This document shows, piece by piece, positions 46,317 through 54,828 of a DNA stretch of 64,000 nt. The notes beneath the pieces were generated by a model. The model saw only the letters and a list, made by a program, of their open reading frames with translations, was not told where the DNA came from and did not search any database. The DNA comes from Acinetobacter sp. ANC 3903. Lineage in GTDB: Bacteria > Pseudomonadota > Gammaproteobacteria > Pseudomonadales > Moraxellaceae. A program made the position numbers and the translations under genes. The first letter of the stretch is position 1; every line of letters begins with the position of its first letter. Location: assembly GCF_002135315.1 (NCBI RefSeq), contig NZ_NEGA01000002.1, forward strand, positions 62,001-126,000. The letters run 5' to 3'.

Positions 46317-47171
46317 TCAATCGATGTTCGCCATAAGTCCTAGAGTATGGAATGCTAAATTCTTCATCTCGATATTACGAAAAGCAATAAAGCTGTCATT
46401 GAGCAGACTATCGCGCTGATTATATAGAAAAGGCCTGCCCTTAAAATCGACCAACCCACCACCGATGCGCTCAATCAAGCATTGTCCTGCACTGGTATCC
46501 CACTCACTGGTTGGATGGAAACGTGGGTAAATATCCACTTTCCCCTCCAACATCATGCAAAACTTATAAGCACTACCCGCCTTAAACTCTACCACCTCAA
46601 CCTGCTGTTTTAAAATATCCAGATATTCAGCATATTTGGGCTTGTTCTGACTGCTTTGACTTAAACCCACCTGAACAGTTTTAGACTGCTCATCATCTAG
46701 ATATTGCAACCACTGGCGGGTCTGAATTTCAAATTTTAAAGGCAAGCCTTGTTTGGGACAAAAATATATGGTTTGTTCAGCCGGTATGGCCAATAGCGCA
46801 AAGGTAGTATGTGCACCTTCTACCAGACTTAAATTGATTGTAAATTCAGGGCGTTTATGCAGAAATTCTTTGGTGCCATCCAGGGGGTCAAGCAACCAGA
46901 AATTTTGCCATTGCTTGCGTTGGCTATTGTCACCTTCTTCCGACAATAAAGGGATCAGCGGAAAAGTCTGCTTTAATGCTTTGGTGATAAATTCATTGAC
47001 CCGATAATCTGCCTGAGTCACTGGAGAATTGTCCTGCTTATGTTCTACATCGAAGACTTTACCCGCACAATAGGCCTGATATTCTGCTCGCAAAATTTCA
47101 CATGCCTGTGTCACAATGGGAACCAACTGTAAAATCAAAGCATCTTGCGGTGCTGTCGTTGCTCTAAACAT
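46317..47171 (-). CDS. cysQ: 3'(2'),5'-bisphosphate nucleotidase CysQ
   Basis: 284 residues of the inositol monophosphatase fold. Metal-binding motifs: LLSEEGDN, LLDPLDGTKEFLHKRPEF and the C-terminal SEWDTSAGQCLIERIGG. The DPLDGTKEFL form is characteristic of CysQ, which removes 3'-phosphoadenosine 5'-phosphate left by sulfate assimilation. Only 13 bases separate its start codon from that of the divergent HAD gene. Confidence 0.93.
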   Translation of the reverse strand: MFRATTAPQDALILQLVPIVTQACEILRAEYQAYCAGKVFDVEHKQDNSPVTQADYRVNEFITKALKQTFPLIPLLSEEGDNSQRKQWQNFWLLDPLDGTKEFLHKRPEFTINLSLVEGAHTTFALLAIPAEQTIYFCPKQGLPLKFEIQTRQWLQYLDDEQSKTVQVGLSQSSQNKPKYAEYLDILKQQVEVVEFKAGSAYKFCMMLEGKVDIYPRFHPTSEWDTSAGQCLIERIGGGLVDFKGRPFLYNQRDSLLNDSFIAFRNIEMKNLAFHTLGLMANID

Positions 47172-47184
47172 AGATTACCTTCAT

Positions 47185-47871
47185 ATGCCGAATTATTCAG
47201 AAAAACCCACCATCATTTTTGATATGGATGGCACACTTCTTGATCTTGCTTATGATGATTTCATCTGGAATCATCAACTTCCCATTCGTTATGCTGCCCA
47301 GCATAACTGCACACTCGAACAAAGTACCCAAGCGCTATTTCAATTTTATCAGCAACACAATCATACCTTAAACTGGTATTCCACCCGTTTCTGGAGTGCC
47401 AAGGTAGGTGTAGACACCCTTGCGCTACAACATGAGTTTAAACATAAAGTCGCTTTACGTGCAGGTTGTGTAGAATTACTGCAATATCTTAAAACTCAAG
47501 GCTATTCCTGCTGGATTGCAACCAATGCCGATTGTGAAGGTTTAAAATTCAAACTCGAACAGACCCAAATCGCGCATTATTTCGATGTCATTATCAGCAG
47601 TGAACTTATCGGTTATGCCAAAGAAAATATCGAATTCTGGCAAAAACTGCATGCACTGCATCCCTTTTCAATCGATCAGGCCTATTTTATTGATGATACG
47701 GAAAAAGTACTGAAAGGGGCAGAAAAATTTGGCATTCGCAATTTAATTACCCTTGCCCAGCCCTCATCTAAAGGAGAGGTCAGGACAGAAAGTCCTTATC
47801 CGATTTTACAAGACTTAACTGACTTGATAGCCATGTTAAAACAAGCTGAGGATTTGAAAATATATGCCTAA
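47185..47871 (+). CDS. yrfG: HAD-family GMP/IMP nucleotidase (YrfG-like)
   Basis: 228 residues from MPNYSEKPTIIFDMDGTLLD; an open extension to 47116 overlaps the divergent cysQ and is not part of the family. HAD motifs: DMDGTLLD with both Asp, a motif II Thr in IATNADCE, and the late motif AYFIDDTEKVLKGAEKFG. The position directly before hslR matches E. coli yrfG-hslR. E. coli YrfG dephosphorylates purine mononucleotides. It has a start with no clear Shine-Dalgarno and ends 8 bases inside hslR. Confidence 0.88.
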   Translation: MPNYSEKPTIIFDMDGTLLDLAYDDFIWNHQLPIRYAAQHNCTLEQSTQALFQFYQQHNHTLNWYSTRFWSAKVGVDTLALQHEFKHKVALRAGCVELLQYLKTQGYSCWIATNADCEGLKFKLEQTQIAHYFDVIISSELIGYAKENIEFWQKLHALHPFSIDQAYFIDDTEKVLKGAEKFGIRNLITLAQPSSKGEVRTESPYPILQDLTDLIAMLKQAEDLKIYA

Positions 47872-48304
47872 TTCTTCTCAACAGCAGCATGTTGAAAGTA
47901 TGCGTATCGATAAATGGTTATGGGCAGCACGTTTTTTTAAAACGCGCTCCATCTGCAAAGCTGCAATTGAAGGCGGTAAAGTCCATCATAACGGTGAACG
48001 GGTCAAGGTTTCCAAAGAAGTACGTATCGGAATGGAACTGACCATTCAACAAGGTTTTGAGCGGAAAACCATTGTGATAAAGGCCTTGTCAGGAAATCGC
48101 GGAGCTGCCCCGATAGCCCAACTCCTGTATGAAGAAACAGAAGTCAGTATTGCAAAACGAGAGTTGCTTGCAACCCAAAGAAAGTTGCATAATCTAGCCC
48201 GACCCGAACATCGACCGAGTAAAAAAGATCGACGGCAAATCAGTAAATTTAAACAAGATAATGATCAGCAATTTGACCAAGACTGGTCTTATAGTCATGA
48301 TTAA
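47864..48304 (+). CDS. hslR: Ribosome-associated heat-shock protein Hsp15 (S4 domain)
   Basis: 146 residues. An S4 RNA-binding domain (about 13-70) reads MRIDKWLWAARFFKTRSICK and GGKVHHNGERVKVSK. The basic C-terminal tail has RPEHRPSKKDRRQISKF. Hsp15 rescues 50S subunits that carry a stranded nascent chain and tRNA. It overlaps yrfG by 8 bases, showing translational coupling. Confidence 0.94.
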   Translation: MPNSSQQQHVESMRIDKWLWAARFFKTRSICKAAIEGGKVHHNGERVKVSKEVRIGMELTIQQGFERKTIVIKALSGNRGAAPIAQLLYEETEVSIAKRELLATQRKLHNLARPEHRPSKKDRRQISKFKQDNDQQFDQDWSYSHD

Positions 48305-48448
48305 TTTAAGCGTCATATTCTGTCGTACTCGACCGAATTGATATAGAACATAAAGAATGAATCTGTCACTATACTTGGGTGGAACACGTTTTAAAGTAAC
48401 TCATCCACTTAAGTTAATATTTTTGTGACATCGTTTTGAGGTTGTGAG
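48305..48448 (+). promoter_or_regulatory. recA upstream region
   Basis: A 144-base gap with a -10-like TATACT near 48370 but no good -35 in front of it, and RBS GAGG before the ATG. I see no LexA-type CTGT-N8-ACAG site, in line with the absence of LexA in Acinetobacter (established knowledge). A weak imperfect stem TAACT...AGTTA lies in the presumed leader. Confidence 0.45.
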
Positions 48449-49492
48449 ATGGATGATAATAAAAGCAAGGCGCTGAATGCCGCCCTAAGCCAAATTGAAA
48501 AACAATTTGGTAAAAACACAGTGATGCGTCTTGGCGATAACACTGTACTGGCAGTTGAAGCGGTATCTACAGGTTCTTTAACCCTGGACATCGCGCTCGG
48601 TATTGGTGGTCTACCTAAAGGCCGTATCATTGAAATTTACGGTCCTGAATCTTCAGGTAAAACTACAATGACCTTGCAAGCGATTGCAGAATGTCAAAAA
48701 GCGGGTGGTACTTGTGCCTTCATTGATGCCGAACACGCGCTTGATCCTCAGTATGCCCGAAAATTGGGTGTAGACTTGGACAACCTGTTGGTCTCTCAGC
48801 CGGACAATGGCGAACAGGCACTTGAAATTGCAGACATGCTGGTACGTTCTGGTGCAATTGACATGATCGTTGTCGATTCCGTGGCTGCACTAACGCCTCG
48901 CGCAGAAATTGAAGGCGAAATGGGCGACTCGCACATGGGCTTACAAGCACGTTTGATGAGTCAGGCACTACGTAAAATCACCGGTAATGCAAAACGCTCG
49001 AACTGTATGGTGATCTTCATTAACCAGATTCGTATGAAGATTGGTGTAATGTTCGGTAGCCCTGAAACTACAACGGGTGGTAACGCACTTAAATTCTACG
49101 CTTCTGTACGTCTGGATATCCGTCGTATTGGTCAAGTGAAAGAAGGTGACGAAATTGTCGGTTCTGAAACACGGGTGAAAGTGGTGAAGAACAAAATGGC
49201 ACCTCCGTTCAAAGAAGCGTTATTCCAGATTTTGTATGGTAAAGGTGTGAACCAACTAGGCGAATTGGTTGATCTTGCAGTAGCTCAAGAACTGGTACAA
49301 AAAGCTGGTGCCTGGTATTCATATCAAGGCAATAAAATTGGCCAGGGTAAAAACAACGTTATTCGCCATTTAGAGGAAAACCCTCAAATTGCACAGGAAC
49401 TTGACCGCCTAATTCGCGAAAAGCTGTTAACCCCAGTGACCAAGCCAATTGAAGAAAAAGATGAAGAAGAGCCAGACTTTCTAGATGCTTAA
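48449..49492 (+). CDS. recA: Recombinase RecA
   Basis: 347 residues. Walker A is [14 protein letters not shown], Walker [13 protein letters not shown], loop L1 region [14 protein letters not shown], and loop L2 [19 protein letters not shown]. The C-terminal tail is acidic ([10 protein letters not shown]), as usual. RecA drives strand exchange, natural transformation recombination and the DNA-damage response. recX follows after a terminator. Confidence 0.98.
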   Translation: MDDNKSKALNAALSQIEKQFGKNTVMRLGDNTVLAVEAVSTGSLTLDIALGIGGLPKGRIIEIYGPESSGKTTMTLQAIAECQKAGGTCAFIDAEHALDPQYARKLGVDLDNLLVSQPDNGEQALEIADMLVRSGAIDMIVVDSVAALTPRAEIEGEMGDSHMGLQARLMSQALRKITGNAKRSNCMVIFINQIRMKIGVMFGSPETTTGGNALKFYASVRLDIRRIGQVKEGDEIVGSETRVKVVKNKMAPPFKEALFQILYGKGVNQLGELVDLAVAQELVQKAGAWYSYQGNKIGQGKNNVIRHLEENPQIAQELDRLIREKLLTPVTKPIEEKDEEEPDFLDA

Positions 49493-49532
49493 TAAGCATG
49501 ATATTAAAGTCGAATTTTTCGAGTTAAACTGT

Positions 49533-49555
49533 AAAACGCCCTACGGGGCGTTTTT
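49533..49555 (+). terminator. Terminator between recA and recX
   Basis: AAAACGCCC (49533-49541), UACG-type tetraloop, GGGCGTTTT (49546-49554), then T. It probably lets only a fraction of transcripts reach recX, as in E. coli. Confidence 0.9.
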
Positions 49556-49578
49556 ATTTGATGTGATAGATACACAAT

Positions 49579-50172
49579 ATGAGTAATCCAAAATTTCCCA
49601 AAATGCTTGACTATGAAGCACTCAAGCAACAATTTGATGAATCCCCTGCTGAATCTTCTGTCTGCTCACATCCATCCAATCCAGATGCTCTACATTTTGA
49701 AACTGATCCGCAGCCTAAAGTACAAGGCTTAACCGGCACACGTTTACGCTCATATGCTTTTGCCGTACTCACACGCAAAGAATATTCCAAGGCCGATCTG
49801 GTCGAAAAGCTGGCGTTATATGCGATGAATCGTGATGAAGTGATAAAACTGGTAGATGAACTGGCAACCGAAAACTATCAAAGTGACCAGCGTGTAGCCG
49901 AAATGCTGCTGTCTAGCCAAAAACGTAAAGGCAAAGGTCCAAATCAAATTAAAATGAAGCTAAAAAGCAAAAAGATTGATACAGCGTTGATTATAGATGA
50001 ACTTAAAGAAACCGACTGGAATGAGCAGGCTTATCAACTGAAAGTGAAAAAATTCGGCAAAACTGTAGAACGAGATCCTAAACTGAAGGCTAAGCAAATT
50101 CGTTTTTTACAGTATCGAGGATTTGACCTTGATGCGATCTTCAAAGCCATTAGTCGTCGTGAAGATAATTAG
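49579..50172 (+). CDS. recX: RecX regulatory protein
   Basis: 197 residues. The RecX helical repeats cover about 50-195: RLRSYAFAVLTRKEYSKADL, then VDELATENYQSDQRVAEML, KGPNQIKMKLKSKKID and a terminal KQIRFLQYRGFDLDAIFKAI. RecX inhibits RecA filament growth. The first ~45 residues are polar, an extension compared with the ~160-residue E. coli protein. Located after recA behind an attenuating terminator. Confidence 0.92.
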   Translation: MSNPKFPKMLDYEALKQQFDESPAESSVCSHPSNPDALHFETDPQPKVQGLTGTRLRSYAFAVLTRKEYSKADLVEKLALYAMNRDEVIKLVDELATENYQSDQRVAEMLLSSQKRKGKGPNQIKMKLKSKKIDTALIIDELKETDWNEQAYQLKVKKFGKTVERDPKLKAKQIRFLQYRGFDLDAIFKAISRREDN

Positions 50173-50215
50173 AATTTTTAGATGTAAACAGATTTAGAAA
50201 GTATCACTATTCATT

Positions 50216-50575
50216 TTAAAGCTTTATATATTTGTGCTGACTCGATTTCGTCATAATGTGCAAATGACTGAAACCGTTCACCATGCGCTAATAAAAACTA
50301 TCAATGTCTGAATATTCAATTCCGGTTTGAAATAATCCCTGAATCAATAAGCATTGCTGCGTCAATATCACCTGATAACGCCACAATCGAATGATATAAG
50401 CAAAGATACACAGACTTTAAAGGATTAAAAAAATGACGACAAATATTTGACCAGCAAATGACATAAATAGCATGAACGGAATAAGTATGGTCATACTGAT
50501 CAATAGAACTAGAATATAAAAAATGCTGCGAGTAATTTTAAAATAACGAGATATTGAGGAAATAAGAGGAAGTGT
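50216..50575 (-). pseudogene. Possible eroded membrane-protein gene between recX and ffs
   Basis: One minus-strand frame, from the ffs end to 50216, stays open apart from TAA (50417-50419) and TAG (50288-50290). It reads protein-like: ISRYFKITRSIFYILVLLIS, a second hydrophobic stretch, FAYIIRLWRYQVILTQQCLL, GIEYSDIDSFY, and after the stop RMVNGFSHLHIM and QHKYIKL. No start codon is evident. Two stops in about 120 AT-rich codons is far below chance. No family recognised. Confidence 0.35.
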
Positions 50576-50596
50576 GATGTTTATTATTTTTAAAAA

Positions 50597-50716
<120 letters not shown>

Positions 50717-50724
50717 AAGAACAG

Positions 50725-50752
50725 AGTATAGAGATTTTTATTTAACTTGCAA
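50725..50752 (-). promoter_or_regulatory. ffs promoter
   Basis: On the minus strand TTGCAA (50752-50747) and TATACT (50730-50725) are 16 bases apart. Transcription would start close to 50716-50718, at the 5' end of the 4.5S RNA fold. Confidence 0.82.
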
Positions 50753-50881
50753 GCGTTCAAATCACTTTTCTAGCCACAGCAATTTCATTTGATTATTTAA
50801 AAAACAATATGCAGTGTAAACGGCATTTTTACCTGCTTTTTACCAGCACAATCAATTACTTTAAAACTACGACAAGATTGT

Positions 50882-50974
50882 AAATGCATATTGCATTTCA
50901 TGGGCTGGACGTTTTTAATGTCGTCATGTCTTTTAAATGGTCACACTCTAAAATCTTGGGTTTATCTTGGGTTT
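50882..50974 (+). promoter_or_regulatory. cpoB upstream region with palindrome and direct repeat
   Basis: A perfect palindrome AAATGCA-TAT-TGCATTT (50882-50898) and a duplicated 11-mer ATCTTGGGTTT (50953-50963, 50964-50974) lie 111 to 35 bases before the cpoB start. Possible operator elements; no regulator is known to me for this gene here. Confidence 0.45.
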
Positions 50975-51008
50975 AGAAAGTACCGAAAAATACAAAATGG
51001 ATGTTTTT

Positions 51009-51899
51009 ATGATGCTCAAACAGCATGCTTTATGTGTACTCACCTTATTGGGTTCCGCTTCACTTTATGCCAATGTCCCGATTGAATCACGTGATTTAAG
51101 TCAAAATAGCAGTATTGAATCTAGTGCTAACAATGTCGCCATTAATTCAGGTGCAGCTGTTGCCAATGTACCAACCAATCTGAATTGGCAAATCATGCAA
51201 AAAAACCAGCAATTAGAAAATGACATTCGTATCTTGCGTGGGAAAATTGAAGAACAGGACAACGAAATTGAACAGCTTAAACACGAACTAACCAATCGCT
51301 ATACTGACTTGGACCAGCGTCTTGAGTTATTGCAACAAAAGGTTGACCCGGAAAGTGCAACTCCAGAGGAGGATAACCAACAGGATACTTCACCCAGCAC
51401 CAACACAACCAGCTCAACCCCAGTAGCACCCAACGCACGACCAGCAGCCAAAACTACAAATACGCAATCACCAACTACTAAGGCAACAGCCGCCAATTCG
51501 CAAGCAACGACCATTAACGCTCAGTCTTCAGCTGAACTGGATAAAGCAGCCTATACTGTCGCTTTAGATGCTTATAAACAAGGCGGTGCAAAAAAAGCTA
51601 TTGCGCCCATGCAAAACTTTATTAAGAATAATCCCAATAGTGTCTACATTAGTAATGCCTATTTTTGGCTCGCTGAATTTAATCTGGCGATTGAACCCAC
51701 CAATTATAGCGAAGCTAAAAAGAACTATAATATTGTGGTCAATAAATACCCCAATTCTGCAAAGGCCTCACGCTCTCTATATCAACTCTACAATATAGCC
51801 AAAGATGTCGATCACAACACTACCCTTGCCATGCAGCTTAAAACCAAACTGCAAAAAAATTATCCTAAATCTGAAGAAGTGGGATATTTAAAGAAATAA
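51009..51899 (+). CDS. cpoB: Tol-Pal cell-division coordinator CpoB (YbgF)
   Basis: 296 residues from MMLKQHALCVLTLLGSASL (start chosen for the signal peptide and a GGA upstream; 50997 is also possible). After the signal sequence comes an N-terminal coiled coil (NQQLENDIRILRGKIEEQ), a long Thr/Pro/Ala/Ser linker, and C-terminal TPR-like repeats (YKQGGAKKAIAPMQNFIKNN, YISNAYFWLAEFN, AKASRSLYQLYNIA). CpoB coordinates PBP1b and Tol during division in the periplasm. Elsewhere it follows pal; here it stands alone, convergent with lpxA. Confidence 0.9.
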   Translation: MMLKQHALCVLTLLGSASLYANVPIESRDLSQNSSIESSANNVAINSGAAVANVPTNLNWQIMQKNQQLENDIRILRGKIEEQDNEIEQLKHELTNRYTDLDQRLELLQQKVDPESATPEEDNQQDTSPSTNTTSSTPVAPNARPAAKTTNTQSPTTKATAANSQATTINAQSSAELDKAAYTVALDAYKQGGAKKAIAPMQNFIKNNPNSVYISNAYFWLAEFNLAIEPTNYSEAKKNYNIVVNKYPNSAKASRSLYQLYNIAKDVDHNTTLAMQLKTKLQKNYPKSEEVGYLKK

Positions 51900-51905
51900 A
51901 AACAA

Positions 51906-51935
51906 AAAAAAGACACCCAAACGGGTGTCTTTTTT
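51906..51935. terminator. Bidirectional terminator cpoB/lpxA
   Basis: AAAAAAGACACCC (51906-51918), loop AAAC, GGGTGTCTTTTTT (51923-51935), with U runs both ways between two convergent genes. Confidence 0.92.
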
Positions 51936-51947
51936 AGCTATATTCGC

Positions 51948-52736
51948 TTAACGAACAATACCACGTTTAGATTGCTCTAAAGAATCAATCAATAACTGTG
52001 CCTCAGGTGCTTCAGGCAACAAATCCGTGCGAATCTGCTGTATGGCCTGCTCGGTCGTTAAACCCTCTTTATAAATCAATTTAAAGGCTTGACGTAAGGC
52101 CTGGATCACATTTTTAGACCATCCCTTACGACGCATACCTTCAACATTCATTGCAAAGGCATGTGCTGGATTACCAGAAACCATCACATAAGCAGGTACA
52201 TCTTTTAAAATCAGCGATGCGCCACCAATCATGCTGTAAGAATCGATTTTACAGAATTGGTGAATACCAGAGTTACCACCCACAACCACATGATCGCCTA
52301 CATGCACATGTCCAGCAACACCGACATTATTGGCAAAAATATTATGATCACCCACCATACAGTCATGTGCAATATGAGTATTGACCATCAATAAATTATG
52401 GCTACCGATTTTGGTGAGTCCTTGATCTTGAACCGTACCACGATGCAAGCTGCAATGCTCGCGAATTGAATTGTGATCGCCAATTTCAAGCCAGGTCTCT
52501 TCGCCAGCATATTTTAAATCCTGACAAACTTCACCCACACTCGCAAACTGGAATATTTCGTTGTTTTTCCCAATACGAGTATAACCACCAACCACTACAT
52601 GTGCATGCAGCTTGGTGCCCTCACCAATGGTGACCTGTGGCCCAATAATACAATAAGGGCCAATTTGTACATCTGCAGCAATGACTGCAGATGAGTCTAT
52701 AATGGCGGTTGGGTGAATTAAATCGTTATTACTCAT
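51948..52736 (-). CDS. lpxA: UDP-N-acetylglucosamine O-acyltransferase LpxA
   Basis: 262 residues from MSNNDLIHPTAIIDSSAVIA. Left-handed parallel beta-helix hexapeptide repeats cover ~1-190. The catalytic His is in NTHIAHDCMVGDHN, near residue 125. The helical C-terminus ends in LIDSLEQSKRGIVR. LpxA puts the first 3-hydroxyacyl chain on UDP-GlcNAc. The start overlaps the fabZ stop by four bases (ATGA), and an open extension to 52811 lies inside fabZ. lpxB does not follow; the operon ends here. Confidence 0.96.
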   Translation of the reverse strand: MSNNDLIHPTAIIDSSAVIAADVQIGPYCIIGPQVTIGEGTKLHAHVVVGGYTRIGKNNEIFQFASVGEVCQDLKYAGEETWLEIGDHNSIREHCSLHRGTVQDQGLTKIGSHNLLMVNTHIAHDCMVGDHNIFANNVGVAGHVHVGDHVVVGGNSGIHQFCKIDSYSMIGGASLILKDVPAYVMVSGNPAHAFAMNVEGMRRKGWSKNVIQALRQAFKLIYKEGLTTEQAIQQIRTDLLPEAPEAQLLIDSLEQSKRGIVR

Positions 52737-53221
52737 GCCTGCTCTATTTTCTGATGCGAAACCGTAATTTCCGCGGTTGTTGCTACAACGCCATCCACTG
52801 TGGCTATACAATTATATTTGTAAATTCCACGTTTGTGCATAACCAATTCTGATTTTAATACCAATTGGTCACCAGCAACGACCTGTTTTTTAAAACGGAC
52901 TTTTTCAACACCCGCAAAAAGAAACAATGATCCTGGACCAGGTTTTTCATTATTCATGATAAAACCAAGTATACCAGAGACTTGAGCTAATGCCTCAACA
53001 ATCAAAACGCCTGGCATAATCGGGTAGCCCGGGAAGTGCCCCTGTAAAAACTCTTCGTTGATTGAAACATTCTTATAGCCCACGATGCCATTGTCAGTCA
53101 CATCTACAATGCGATCGACCAATAAGAATGGATAGCGGTGAGGTAAATATTCACGAATTTGTTGAATGTGCATTGGCAATTCAGGTTTCGTAAATGCAGG
53201 AGTATTCGACTCAGTCATCAT
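52733..53221 (-). CDS. fabZ: 3-hydroxyacyl-[ACP] dehydratase FabZ
   Basis: 162 residues of hot-dog fold. Motifs: LPHRYPFLLVDRI, and the catalytic stretch QGHFPGYPIMPGVLIVEALAQ with the active-site His and Glu. It dehydrates 3-hydroxyacyl-ACP, the same pool that LpxA and LpxD draw on for lipid A, which explains its place between them. Two bases follow lpxD; four overlap lpxA. Confidence 0.96.
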   Translation of the reverse strand: MMTESNTPAFTKPELPMHIQQIREYLPHRYPFLLVDRIVDVTDNGIVGYKNVSINEEFLQGHFPGYPIMPGVLIVEALAQVSGILGFIMNNEKPGPGSLFLFAGVEKVRFKKQVVAGDQLVLKSELVMHKRGIYKYNCIATVDGVVATTAEITVSHQKIEQA

Positions 53222-53223
53222 AT

Positions 53224-54291
53224 CTATTTACGCTTAAAAGTTGATTCAAGGGACTCGATTTGAGCCTGTATATGATCAAGCCGTTTAAGTAACTGGGTCA
53301 ATGGCACATCTGCTAATTGTTTAAAGCGTACAGCAGCCCGTTTCCAGTGCAAACTTTCCAGCATCGGTGTACCAGAAGAATAGCTCCCTGCCTCAGAAAT
53401 ACTTTTTGTGACCATTGACATACCAGTAATTGTGACATTGTCAGCAATATTAATGTGCCCTACTACTCCCACTGCTCCAGCCAGTACACAGTTTTTGCCA
53501 ATTGTTGTACTACCGGCTATACCACATTTCGCAGCAAGTGCTGTATTTGCACCAATTTTTACGTTATGCGCAATTTGCACAAGATTATCAATAATGACAC
53601 CATCTTCCAAAATGGTGTCATCGAGTGCACCACGGTCAATACTGCAATTTGATCCAATTCGGACATCATTACCGATTTTAACTGAACCTAACTGTGCAAT
53701 ACGATGCCATTTACCCTGATAAGGAGCAAAACCAAAGCCTTCTCCCCCAATCACGGTATTGGCATGAATACGGACGCGATCACCGATTTTTGTTTCACCG
53801 GTTAAAGTGATATGTGAATCAATAAAACACTGTTTACCAATTTCTACATCATCATCAATTTTAACGTGTGATTGAATGACTGTGTCATCACCCACCACGC
53901 AATGTTCACCAATAACAACATAATGCCCAATATAGGCACTATCGGCAATTATGGCAGAAGGATGAATTTGTGCTGTACTTTCTATTCCCTGATGCAGATT
54001 TTTCTTTTCAAATACATGCGTCAGGATCGCAAAAGCAAGATAAGGATTATTGACTACAATAAAATTATTGTGCGTATCTAACTGATTTTTTAGAGCTGAA
54101 GTAACAATCAACGCACCTGCTTTTGAAGCACGTGCCTGATCTAGATATTGATCAGCATTTACAAATGCAATATGTTTCGCTTGAGCCGCATCTAAGCTGG
54201 CCAACCCTTCTAATATTAAATCAGATTGACCTACGTGCTCACCCTGTACCAGACGGGCAAGATCTTCTAAGCGAAATTGTCTAGGATTCAT
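53224..54291 (-). CDS. lpxD: UDP-3-O-acylglucosamine N-acyltransferase LpxD
   Basis: 355 residues. The N-terminal uridine-binding domain (about 1-105) is followed by hexapeptide repeats (about 105-310), with the catalytic His in [14 protein letters not shown], and a C-terminal helix ([20 protein letters not shown]). It adds the second acyl chain in lipid A synthesis. Three bases after skp. Confidence 0.96.
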   Translation of the reverse strand: MNPRQFRLEDLARLVQGEHVGQSDLILEGLASLDAAQAKHIAFVNADQYLDQARASKAGALIVTSALKNQLDTHNNFIVVNNPYLAFAILTHVFEKKNLHQGIESTAQIHPSAIIADSAYIGHYVVIGEHCVVGDDTVIQSHVKIDDDVEIGKQCFIDSHITLTGETKIGDRVRIHANTVIGGEGFGFAPYQGKWHRIAQLGSVKIGNDVRIGSNCSIDRGALDDTILEDGVIIDNLVQIAHNVKIGANTALAAKCGIAGSTTIGKNCVLAGAVGVVGHINIADNVTITGMSMVTKSISEAGSYSSGTPMLESLHWKRAAVRFKQLADVPLTQLLKRLDHIQAQIESLESTFKRK

Positions 54292-54294
54292 TGA

Positions 54295-54792
54295 TTACTT
54301 AATAACGTTAACCTTTTGAATCATTTTATCAGTTAAATCATATTTAGGGTCATAAGCAAGTGCAGAATTTTTATTCAAAACAACATCTAAGTTATTTTCT
54401 TTACGCAATTGTTCTGCCACTTGCTTGACTCGAGCCCCTAAAGTTTTATTCATCATCTGAATCGTAGACTGAACGGTTGACTGTACACTTTGCTGCAGCG
54501 TATTAAACTCTTTTAGCTGAGTCTGAAATTGCACAGACATTTTTTGCTTTTCAGCATCTGATAAATTAGGCGTTTGCTGAGCACGTTGCTGCAGAGCTTC
54601 CAGTTGCTTAGCCAACTGTTCAAGCTTGGTAGTTTGCGGCTTTACTTGTTGTTGTAAAGAAAGATTTTGCTGTTTTAAATAAGTGCTATTTTCTACCACT
54701 TTTTCTAAATCAACCACACCATAACCCGCAGCATGTACAATCGATGTACTTGCCAAACCGGCAAAAGCCAAACTCATTAATATTTTTTTCAT
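54295..54792 (-). CDS. skp: OmpH/Skp periplasmic chaperone
   Basis: 165 residues. Signal peptide MKKILMSLAFAGLASTSIVHA, then a beta core residue set (GYGVVDLEKVVENS) and a long coiled coil (about 35-125) rich in Gln and Leu. Skp trimers hold unfolded outer-membrane proteins for the Bam machine; the place next to bamA agrees. Confidence 0.93.
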   Translation of the reverse strand: MKKILMSLAFAGLASTSIVHAAGYGVVDLEKVVENSTYLKQQNLSLQQQVKPQTTKLEQLAKQLEALQQRAQQTPNLSDAEKQKMSVQFQTQLKEFNTLQQSVQSTVQSTIQMMNKTLGARVKQVAEQLRKENNLDVVLNKNSALAYDPKYDLTDKMIQKVNVIK

Positions 54793-54828
54793 ACAAATAT
54801 CCTTTATTAAACCTGTTCAGGGCCGTAC

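Noticed and set aside
47116..47184. Longer start for the HAD nucleotidase inside cysQ
   Set aside because: The extension lies antisense to the cysQ start and precedes the HAD motif by a segment not found in the family.
48305..48448. LexA-type SOS box before recA
   Set aside because: No CTGT-N8-ACAG arrangement is present.
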